Shown: in pieces, positions 12,701 through 24,700 of the stretch
Numbering within the stretch: the first letter of the stretch is position 1
Layout of the letters: each line of letters opens with the position of its first letter
Assembly (NCBI GenBank): GCA_005784505.1
Contig: VCAZ01000015.1
Coordinates: 2,887,168-2,951,167, forward strand
Direction of reading: 5' to 3'
DNA length: 64,000 nt
Origin: Bagarius yarrelli
Taxonomy: Eukaryota > Chordata > Actinopteri > Siluriformes > Sisoridae
The notes under the pieces: model-generated
What the model was told of the DNA's origin: nothing
What the model saw: only the letters and a program-made list of their open reading frames with translations
Databases searched by the model: none
Translations under genes and position numbers: made by a program

Positions 12701-15700
12701 TCATAAATTCTTGTAGTGGTTGAAGTTGGTGCCTGAAAATGTATACCAGGCAAGCTGCACTGTTTCTTGGAGAGGTTTGAAATTGGGTGAAATGGGCATC
12801 AATCACAAGGCGGGGAGAACCAAGAGCATGCAAGAACATGCTAGAGAAATACGTAGGTATGTGCGTGTATTTTTATTGCAGGTTTGGTGGTCTTAAATTT
12901 CAAGTTGGTATTTAAAAGGTCCTAAAAAGACTTCTTTTTTATTTTGTGTGTTTTGTGTTGGTAAAAGTTTTTGCTATGTCTTTTTTCTGCAGATCGTAAT
13001 GAATGTCTGGAAATCCCCAACGTGTGCAGTCATGGTGAATGCATCGACACACAGGGAAGCTACCGCTGTCTGTGCCACAACGGCTTTAAGGCCACAGCTG
13101 ACCTCACTATGTGCATGGGTAAGTGGGTGTTTACCTCTTTAAAAAGTGCTTGACTTTGTGACTTAGGATTTGTTCTGCTTTGTCGAACACACTCGTGACT
13201 CAGATCAATAATAAGATAATGAGCTGTGTTCACCTCCTTCTGACCTTTTTTTTTCTCTTCTATTCACTCTCTTTATCAGACATTGATGAGTGTGAGAGAC
13301 AGCCGTGTGGAAACGGGACATGTAAGAACACTGTGGGTTCCTATAACTGCCTTTGCTTCCCGGGCTTTGAACTTACACACAATAACGACTGTATGGGTGA
13401 GTCTTCTATAACAGTGAATATTTTAACTAATAGCCATCAAGTGGTGAGGAAATAAATCATCATAGCTGCAAACATTATAGATTATTGCCCTAAAACAGTT
13501 AACAAATATTAAAAACGCATATTTTGTAATTGGGGGTGAGGAAAAGCTCAGCACATTTTTTGCAAACACATGAATTTAAATCTCTGCCTGTGGAGGCTGT
13601 CACTCTGAATATAGATGCACTGATTTTTAGAGCTATGGATAATTATGTCATAAATAAAACACAACACATGGTGCTGCTGTAGGAAAATAATAAACAGCAG
13701 GTTTGTGTGATGAATCTTAAGTTCCTGTCAAATTTTTTATGAAAGCAAGTCATAAAATGTTTAACAACTCATGTTTTTTTACTCTTTTATTTCCTTCTCA
13801 AAGTTAATAAGATAAGAAAAAAAACAACTTGTTATAACGCCCTTTTCGTTCCACAAAATGAAGTTTAGTTGTGTCTCCAGGAATTAGTCGTGTTTTTAAA
13901 TGTTGTGCGTCTGTAAGAGTATGTTTTGTGTACACAGATGTGGACGAGTGCACAACCCTAGCGGGTCAGGTTTGCAGATATGGTCAGTGTATTAACAGTC
14001 TGGGCTCCTTCCAGTGTCTGTGTCTGGATGGCTATGAACTCACGCCCGACGCTAAGAACTGTGCTGGTGAGTCAATTACATTATTCTAATTACAAAATAA
14101 TCAATGCCTTTTTTTGGAATTTACTGTTCCATTTACCAGCATTCATTTATCAGCGGTCAACTGTAATAGCTTGCTCAAAAGATTACTTTCCATTAACTCT
14201 ATATTTAATCAATTATTTAAATCTCCTTTCCTAGAAACATGCAAAAGCTATAAAACATCAGTGTATGTGTACCTCATTTAAATGTGGAAATAAAAATAAT
14301 CCTCCTCGTCTCCTAAGCAGTTGGTGCAATCACTTAGGAATTCATTAAATGATAAGAGTTGGAACTAAAGCTCCTGACCTGTCACAGAGCTGAAGAAACG
14401 GCGTAAAAGCTCATTAAGGATCCTGTAGATTTCGATAAAGTATGTGGAAAGGCCTGGAAAATTAAGAACTATTATTTGAGCATTCAAATATGACTAACAG
14501 TAATAAATAATCACAGTAATAAATAATAACGCAGACGACACAGAATCGTTAAAAATACAGGAAATAAACTCAATTTAGAATCTTTTTGATATATTTATTA
14601 TAAACAAATTGGACAACCATTGAACTTTCATTTCATACATGAGATCAGTAAAAGCTTAAATTTTATATTTTTCATTTAAAAATAAAATGTAGAATCCTAT
14701 AAAATCCTGTACAGGCAATGATTAGTTTTTTTCTTTTCCATGAATTTTAAATAATCATTATTTGTACATTTATGAAATCACAGTTTTGTGATGTTTTATA
14801 AGATGTTATTTTCTGCTTGCAGACATTAATGAGTGTGTGACATACCCTGGCACCTGCTCACCCGGAACATGTCAGAACCTGGACGGTTCGTTCCGCTGTA
14901 TCTGTCCACCGGGTTACGAGTTACAGAATGATAACTGTATTGGTGAGCTTGCTTTTATCTGCTATTCAACAACCAACATATCAAGGGAAGTTCTTTTTTT
15001 CATAGTACTTCTATCTCTAATTCTCTTTTACATCGCTTCTCTACAGACATTGACGAGTGTGAATCCGAGCCCAATCTCTGTTTGTTTGGTCTCTGTGTTA
15101 ACTCACCGGGAAGCTTCCGGTGTATGTGCCAGCCAGGTTTCGTTCTGTCTGATAACAAACGTCGCTGCTTTGGTGAGTGCGACCTGCTACAGATTTTCAG
15201 ACCCTACAGCATCAGTTCTTATTTTAGTAAACATTAAAACTAATCATAAGTACAGAAGATATGAGGCAATGATTTCACATTAGCTAGTTAAAGACCTGTC
15301 CACATTATGGCTTTTTGGTTTGTCAGTGTTTAACAATGTCTCCTCTGCCACCTCTTGCTCTCACTTAGACACACGCACAAGCTTCTGTTTCACCCGTTTC
15401 GAGGCCAGTAAATGCTCTGTTCCTAAACCTCAGAACATTAGCAAGGCTGACTGCTGCTGCAGCCTCATGCCCGGAGAAGGCTGGGGTGACCCGTGTGAAC
15501 TCTGCCCCCAGGAAGGCCAAGGTACTGAGAGTTACAGCTAGCTAGTGAAGATCCTGAAAAGTAATATGTAATAATTATAAGTATTAAAAGTAAATGGATG
15601 GTTGGATATGTAATCAAGGCAAGGCCCTTAACCCCCAATTGCTCAGTTGTATGAATGAGGTTAATGTAAGTCGCTCTGGATAAGGGCGTCTGCTAAATGC

Positions 15701-18700
15701 TGTAAATGTAATCATATAAACTCAACTATAAAATTCCAACTACCTAATTTCCACAAACTACCAATTCCATTTTAATCTGTGTCATGTTCTCTTGTTCCTG
15801 TGCAGCTGCATTTAAACAGCTGTGTCCTTACGGGCTTGGGACAGTGCCTGGACTAGGGGAAGGCCGTGTGGGTAAGTCTGCTACAAAAACTCACACAACA
15901 CAATACACATACATCTATGGAAATCACAAAACTTTACAATAAAAGAAAACAATTCATGTTTTTTATTATGTTGGAATCACTGTTGCTTAGCAAGAAAGAA
16001 ATATGGATATTATGCAGAAGCTAATAACAGAATCAAATAAAACTGAAAGGAACTAGAACTACAGTGAACACACCAGTGCACATGAATAAAACACACATAA
16101 AAAATTAACCTAATACTATAACAAAATACTCTTTTAGGACAAACACAGATATTCTTATTGTCTACTGATCGCTGTTATGAAGAAGTGCAGTTGTCATTAA
16201 ATTAAGCACCACTTAATCTGAACAAAGAGTACAAAATGTGCAGCTCAGACTTTAAGGCTACAAAATGCTTTATTTACGAGTCGTAGGGTTGAGTTTGGAT
16301 GCAAACACAGTATTTTGATTAAAGAAACAACAAATGAACATGAACAAACGAAAACATAAAGCTAAGCTAACAGAACTTCACCCGACATGACATAAACATG
16401 ACTCTGAATCTGACCTTGCCATTACACACAACAAAGCATAACAGACAGACTGAGACACAGGGTTATAAATACACAGCCTAATAGGGGAAACAATCAGCTA
16501 AACGACACAAACCTAAACTCAATGAGGAACACATGACCAATAGAGACATGACAAATGGACAGGGGAATCACATGAGAAGACATAAACAAACATTGAGCAC
16601 ATGGACTGGACCAATAACAAAGTATTTAAAATCATAACGGGCTACAAACAAGTTGTACCTTTAATGTGTTTTTGTTAAAAACAAACCAAGTTGAATAGCT
16701 TAAAAAACATTTTCTTTTTTATTATAAATTATAGATGCTATAATATTCATTTTGAATGTGTATAGATCATTTCACTGGATTATCTGTGCATTGATCTGAA
16801 AATTGACTCACTATTCTCAACATTTCTTGTTGCCTTCGTGTGTAAAGTATAACACACTTTGTGTTTTCCTCTGGTACAGATATGAATGAGTGTCTGGATA
16901 ACCCGTGTAAAAACGGCGCTTGTATTAACACTGATGGCTCCTTCCGCTGTGAATGTCCCTTCGGCTACAACCTGGATTACACTGGCATCGAATGCGTGGG
17001 TGAGTTCATACACATTTACATACACAAGACATACAAGAAACATAACTACAAAGACTAACACATCTCTAACGAAAACCACATAATGCAATGGGTTCATCTG
17101 ACGTTTCTTTTTTTACACGTTAGATACGGACGAGTGTTCTATCGGAAACCCGTGTGGAAATGGCACCTGCACTAATGTGGTGGGAGGTTTTGAGTGTTCC
17201 TGTCAGGAGGGCTTTGAACCTGGGCCCATGATGACTTGCGAAGGTGTGTTTGCACTGACAACATTATGGCTATAATAATAATAAAAAATATTATTATTAG
17301 CATTATTATTATTATTGACAATAGTAAGATGTGCAATGTTCTATATCTGAAATTAGATTATTCTTAAAATTAGAGCTGTGTAAAAATATTAATACAGCTA
17401 ATTAATGCAATACATTTTTCACGATAGTGTTTCGTTTTTTTTACCTCTAGTATCGATACATATTTGAACTATCTTTTCAACTGATCTACGTTTACGTTAG
17501 TATTTGATTAAAATCCTCAATGTGTGTTAAACGACTTTCTTTTCCACTGCTGTAGTTGTCGCTGACACATACGGCCATTGTCTCAAAATCAAGCATATAA
17601 AAAAAAATAAGGCCACCTCAGTGTATTCTAATATAGTGTGGTATATTGTATGGTGGCCCATGTATCATATCATAAGTCCCTTGCCAATATACAGCCTTAC
17701 TTAAATTCCATACATTCTAAAACTATAATTGAATATCATCTAGTGTGTAGAATGAAAAAAGTAAATGAGATATTTGGTATAAAGTTTAACAGCATAATCT
17801 GAAAATGTGTTATCTAAACAATCTATAGCAATCACACATTAGTTTGGGGAGAAATCCTTACTATTAATTTTTACTCTTTATTTGCTGTTTATTAATAGCT
17901 AGTAAGGTAGTTGAGAAATGATAGCGTAGAAGATAAGGTGTTAGACTACCACCTGGAAGACCGGGGTTCGATTTCCAGCACCACCAAGAATTTCCAGCAC
18001 CACCACACCCCTAAGCAAGACCTTAACCGCCAATTGCTTAATTGTATAACAGAGAATGTAAGTTGCTCTAAATAAGGGCGTCTGCCAAAATGGCGTAAAT
18101 GTAGTTGTTAAGTTTAGGTATGATGTAGAATTACGGGATCTATAATATGCTCAAGAAATATAAGGCATTAATGCTGTATATCCATTAGCAGTATTAATAA
18201 ACAGCCAAAAAACTAGTAATGTAAACGCTAGGAAGGAACTAGTTATTAGTAAGTTAACATGTTGCCGTCGACAGCAAAGACATGTATAAATCATACAACG
18301 TTAAAATTCCTATGATACCGAGGCACTGTTGAGTAATGTATGTGCAGGAGTTTATTTAGGCAGTTATATGCAATAACATCCACATCCATGCAAAATAAAT
18401 AAAATAGCTTCTATATAAATATATATACTGTCTATTCTACAGTGTGGCTGTTTGGACATATGGTATAACTTATAAAATGGGACCACACAGATGCTGCCTC
18501 AGACTTTTTAAAGTAATTTTCCTGTTTTTCAGATATTAATGAGTGTACTGTGAACCCGCTGCTCTGTGCTTTCCGCTGTGTAAACACGTTCGGCTCGTAC
18601 GAGTGCATGTGTCCCGCAGGCTACGTGCTGCGAGAGGATCAGAGGATGTGTCGAGGTGAGAAACTTTACAGTGTCTTATGAGAGGCCATCGTCTCTAATT

Positions 18701-21700
18701 ACTACCAACACTGGACTTGACATCACTTTATTCACTTATTATAGTTTTACAGTTTAGTTATAAACTTTGCTTGCATTAAAGCACAAAAATGTGCACCAGA
18801 TTAGTTCTGGATGAAAAAGGGAAAAGCATTTTTATTTGATCATTTTTGTATATATTGTGTGTATGAAGTGTTTTGTTTTACATCACGCAAAGAAATTATT
18901 TTATTTGGAAATCAGTAAACACAAAAATTTTTTTCAGGGTTTTGCTATAGGGTTTGCATTTAGTCCCATTGCTTGTTTAATGTTGATATATTGAAGATAT
19001 ATTTTTTAAAAGGAGGGATGGGATTGGCAAAAGTCCCCAGCCGGGTCACCCCAGACGCAATAGCACTATCTTTACGCATGTTGATGCATTAACCACAATA
19101 TTTTCTCTTATCATTGCTTATCTCTTTCTAGACCAGGACGAGTGTTCAGAGGGGCTGGATGACTGTGAGAGCAGAGGCATGGTCTGCAAAAATCTCATTG
19201 GCACCTTTATGTGTATCTGTCCACCGGGAATGACACGGCGCCCTGATGGAGAGGGCTGTATGGGTAAGTGCATGCGTGTGCATTCGTATGTATGTGTGTG
19301 TGGAGGCATTTTAAAAGAAGTTTAAAATAGTGAAAAAAGAAACAGTAAAAAAAAAAAACACCATCTCCAGCCTTCAAATTTATTTTTAGTAGTAAAGAGA
19401 AATATGTAAATAAGACTGAAGTGACTTTAAAAGCTGTTGTATTGTATAGGGTCTAATAAGTTTTTTTTACTTCGATTTATCTTCACTGTCTCTATGTTCT
19501 CGACCACCCACTCATCCTGACTCACTGTTTGCCTCGTTCCCCTCCTCTGCATGTCTCCTTGGCAGACCTGAACGAGTGTAGAACCAAGCCTGGCATCTGC
19601 AAGAACGGCCGCTGCGTGAATACGGTAGGCAGCTACCGCTGTGAGTGCAACGAAGGATTCGAGCCCAGCTCCACAGGGCACCGAGTGCATTGGTAAGAGC
19701 CTGCCATAAGGAAGCACATACTCACGCAGAGACGCTCATATGCTTGCGTTATAACATGCATGAAAAGATATAAACAAAACTGTCACAATCAAGTGCAATG
19801 GAGGGTATAAGGTGATTCTCAAATATGTGAGTCAAAACTGCACTCTACATGACACCTCCACAAATTTTATTTAACGTACACCCACTCTGAGTCCCTGATC
19901 ATAAGACAAAAACAAGTTTGCAAAACAAATAACATGTATTAACTGGCAGCTTTTCTCCTTAGAGTTTACCTTCTGTACATCCTGTGAGTTCATGCAGTGT
20001 AAAAAAAATGGCACTTCTTATACAGTAATAATCCAACATCTACAGTAAATGCTTTTTTTTTTACTATTTCATGTTTCTTAATCTGTCAAAGTTAAAATTA
20101 TCTTGCATAATTTAATACACATCCTCCCTTCATAAATGTGTGCTATAGGTATAGATCACAGAGAGACGATAGAATCAGAGTGTGATTATTATTTAATATC
20201 TGCTGCTATACTTAAAAACATAGACCACAATTTTCATATAATTTTGTCGAATACGTCTAGCCTAAAAGCATGAAAAGCTTTAACGAGGAAATTACATAGA
20301 TGCTAATCTAACTACCTGTACAACTGTTGTAACTTTCAGATAATCGTCAGGGCTTCTGCTTCACTGAGGTTCTACAGACCATGTGCCAGCAATCTTCCAC
20401 CAACCGCAACAGCGTAACCAAGTCTGAGTGCTGCTGTAACGGAGGTCGTGGCTGGGGACCGCAGTGTGAGCTTTGCCCACTGCCTGGCACTGTGCAGTAC
20501 AAGAAGATGTGTCCACAAGGACCGGGCTACACCACCGACGGCAGAGGTGAGAGCACGCAGCTAGTTTCACAGGGTTGTATTGGAAGGAGATGATGAGAAT
20601 TCGGTAATATAAAAGAGCTTTTTCCATGATGTCACTCATGGGTTTAAAACTGAATGTAATTCTTTGTATCCACAGATATTAATGAGTGTAAGGTTCTGCC
20701 CAACTTGTGTAAGAACGGCGAGTGTATTAACAAACTGGGTTCTTTCATCTGCCACTGTAATGTGGGCTACACCAACGACTTCAGCAGCACCTCCTGCATC
20801 GGTATGCACTTCACACTTAACTTAGTCACTAAGTGCAAGAAGGATTGTGTTAGGAACACAGACGTAGGGTTGCAAAATTTCAGGAATTTTTAAGACTGGA
20901 AACCATAAAAATGGAATATATGGGAATTAACAGGAATTAATAGGAATAAACTGGAAATTTGAAAAATTGCATGTTAGCCATTAACAGTAAACTTAACTGA
21001 AGTTTTAAAAAAATCGTGCAGAATTTTTTTTTCATTAAAACTACCAGATGTAAATTTAGTTAAATTTATACCCCGTATATCACATGCACACAGCACTGCA
21101 GGGGAATTGAGGTCATACATCTGCATGCACTGTGCATTCCTTCTGAACATCCCATAATGTCATTTTTCAAATGTGTAGTAGTTTGCTTGCATATCAGAGG
21201 TACAAAAAGGTAATTTTTTTTTGTATCAGCAGTTTATATCATTTTTTCCATAGTATCAAATAATTCAGATAATCTTCTTTAGTTCTTTAATTCCCCTAAA
21301 TTCCCCTTATATCCTAGCTTCAATCTTTCTGAAAGATTATTTCCAAAATTCCTGAGGTGACATTTCCGTGTAAAATTACTTATCAATTCCTGTAGTTATA
21401 CGAACTAGCATTAAAAATAACAGGGCAGTGCACTAAGTGGTATGTACATATTTTAATTAGACCCATTAACTTCTGTTATTGACCTTTACAGTACATGGTA
21501 TGGTTTAGCTTTGTCGCCATAAAAACGGCTAGTATCCAGGTCTAAACATTGGCCTGTTAAATTGAGAAAGAAAAAATAAAGATAACTCTATGTTTGTCTT
21601 TTGTTGGCAATGAAAACTAAATGCATTATGTTATAGACCTGTGATGATGCAGTGTTTATTTACAATTTTAAAATAGAAAAACATATGATGGACAGTGGCA

Positions 21701-24700
21701 CGGCTAATTTCTGTTACATTACTGCTAGAAAACAGATCTCTGGCATGCGTTGGCCCTTTAAAATTGTCCTAACCGCCTCCCCGGCCCCAAAGCGCCCCTG
21801 ATGGATGTGATAGCACGCTATGTCTAAATGTTGATTAATTGTCCACATTAATTTATTCGGCTGTGTTTTAGATCTGGACGAGTGTTCGCAGTCTCCCAAA
21901 CCATGCAACTTCCTGTGTAAAAACACAGAGGGCAGTTACCTTTGCTCTTGCCCTCGAGGGTATATCCTGCAGCCAGATGGAAAGACCTGTAAAGGTGTGT
22001 TATCCCTTCTGCATCAGCTGACTGCATACATAGATTTATGATGTAGCGTTTAGGGGTTTATAAGACCAAGAAATGGTTTATAAACTATGTGACTTTTTAA
22101 CCTCCAGATTTAGACGAATGCTCCACCAAGCAACACAACTGCCAGTTCCTCTGTGTGAACACCATTGGAGGATTCACGTGCAAGTGCCCCTCTGGATTCA
22201 CTCAACACCAGACTGCATGCATCGGTAAGCTTAGCTTTATCTGCGTTAGCATCTGGAAATATAGTGTGTTTTGTGTGTTGGTTTATGATATATGGTAATG
22301 CAGTGAAGAAGAAGAAGAAGAAGAAGTAGAAGGAGCTATTTAAATGATGTGTTATAGGCGTATTCTGAAATTTTTCATAATATTTCAATGTGAATCCTGG
22401 CTGAGATATAAATCAGCTGCATGTAAATGAAATATTCATCAGGAATGAGGAAGTTCATATTAAAATGATTATATATATCCTCCTTGTGATTTTAATTGCT
22501 CAAGTACAGGATGTAATTTTCACCTCTCATCTTTTATGAATAATGTAGCTCAGCGACTGCCGGCTAGTTTTAAATATGGGCTTTTTTTTAAATGAAGACT
22601 CAGATTTAAAATAAAAAAACATTTTGGATACAATTTTTAACACAATAACACACACATGATAAAAAACAGACAAAAACCTTTTAGAATGTCATATGTATAT
22701 GTATGTATATTATTATCTTGCTTCCTCGTTAAGTATTTAGAAATGTAGAAATTCTGTGATTCTAATTATGCTTTTCTACCCGGCAGATAACAACGAGTGT
22801 ACCAACCAGCCCACTCTGTGTGGATCCCGAGCATCTTGCCTCAACAGTCCTGGCAGTTTCAGTTGCGAATGTCAGAAGGGCTTCTCTCTGGACACTACCG
22901 GACTGGAGTGTGAAGGTAATGATAATGCAGTAAAACATTTATGCCAATGGCTATGAAATAAAAAGCACCATAGGACACAGCGGATGATCATTGATCTCTA
23001 GAAACAGTGTGAGATCTGCTTCTGTTTTATATACCAGTTAGCTAGGGAATGCTTTCTAGAAGGAAAAACAGTTGTACATGATAAAGTGCTTTAAGTCAGG
23101 CTAACACTGTGCGATTTTGGCTATGATTTGGTCGTCAAATTTGGAAATCCTAAAAGATTTCTATAATCCGACGCCTAAATCTGTTGGTTTTTTTATCGCT
23201 AATTTAAACAACAGACGTTTAATGGCCGTTGCAATCAGACTTCCATAGATGAAACTCTGACAGTGCAGACACATACCGGCAGTCTGACTTCTCCTACGAC
23301 AACCAACAAATTAAGAACAAAAAAAAGTAGTGTTTGTTTGACGAGTCGTTGCAGCTGTTTGTTTGCTGCTAACTACCATTTAGCGAGAAAGCTAAACGTG
23401 TCACGAATTAATGGCCTAAATCTTCAGACGAGTCTTCTTATGTGCGTCTTGACTGTTGTACAGTCTGACATTATGACAACTGAAATCCTACAGTGTGACA
23501 CGGGATCACGTCCGTACAGTCTGACAAGCAACAATCCACAAAACTATTAAGAATCGCAGTGTGTAAGCCTGGCTTTACATGGCGGTTGCTCAGTGTATAT
23601 CTTTAGACTACAAAAGGAGGAACAGAAACAGAACTGTTTTTGCTCTTTTTGAGAATCTTATACGAATATCAAAGTTGAAATCTGCCCCAAATTTGCACCC
23701 TTTTACATAGTTAACTGATGTAGCATGAAGCATCAATTGGATATCGGAATCTGATAGGCTTAATTTGATTTTTTAATAATGGGATCTGTGTTTTGCTACA
23801 CAAGGTGCTTATAAATCATCTCTCATTAATAGCAAGGCTTAGTACAACACAACAACACCTCAAATACAGTAAATATATCATTTTGGTTGGTGTCGATAAT
23901 TAATCAACATCTTACATTAAAATTATACTGTAAAGGTCTTTCAGCTGTATTTATAATAATATTTAAATAATATTACAAACCTACAAACTCCTTTGCCTAC
24001 ATAGATTTAAAAAAAAAAATCAGGTAAGAGGGTTTCACACAAATGCAGGATCTGTGTAAAAATACATTACATTACAGATGTGGACGAGTGCACAGGGAAC
24101 CACAGATGTCAGCACGGATGTCAGAACATGTTGGGTGGTTTCCGCTGCGGCTGTCCTCAGGGCTACGTTCAACACTACCAGTGGAACCAGTGTGTGGGTG
24201 AGTGTTCTACAGTACAGTGTCCTAAACCAATCCTTAAATCACCCAATAAAAATAAAAGAGGCATCTATTAACATGTTGTACATTGTACGTTCACTAGTAA
24301 AATCAGTTGATTTGGTATTAAATATAACCGCATAGAGTAGATAAGAAGTTTAGCTATTTAGGTCTGAATTGTAAATTCTTAACTTCAGATTTTTTATTTA
24401 TTTGAATGTGTATTTTATTGCATATGAAATTATATACCCATCTGTGTCATATTTAATGAAGTCAGATTTTATGTCTGTGTTACATTACATGTGTATTTGG
24501 TACAATTTGAGTCAAGACTCAAAAATACAGATGCAATATATCATTTTTTGTTAAATTGAAATGAAAACAGAAAACCTCAAAATCATGTAACGTCTTTGTG
24601 TAGTGTAGCAGTAGTAAAGATGCATTATTATTATTATTATTTTTATTTTTATTGTTATTATTATATTACTGTGTAAATGCATGTTAAAGAAATTTTCAAA

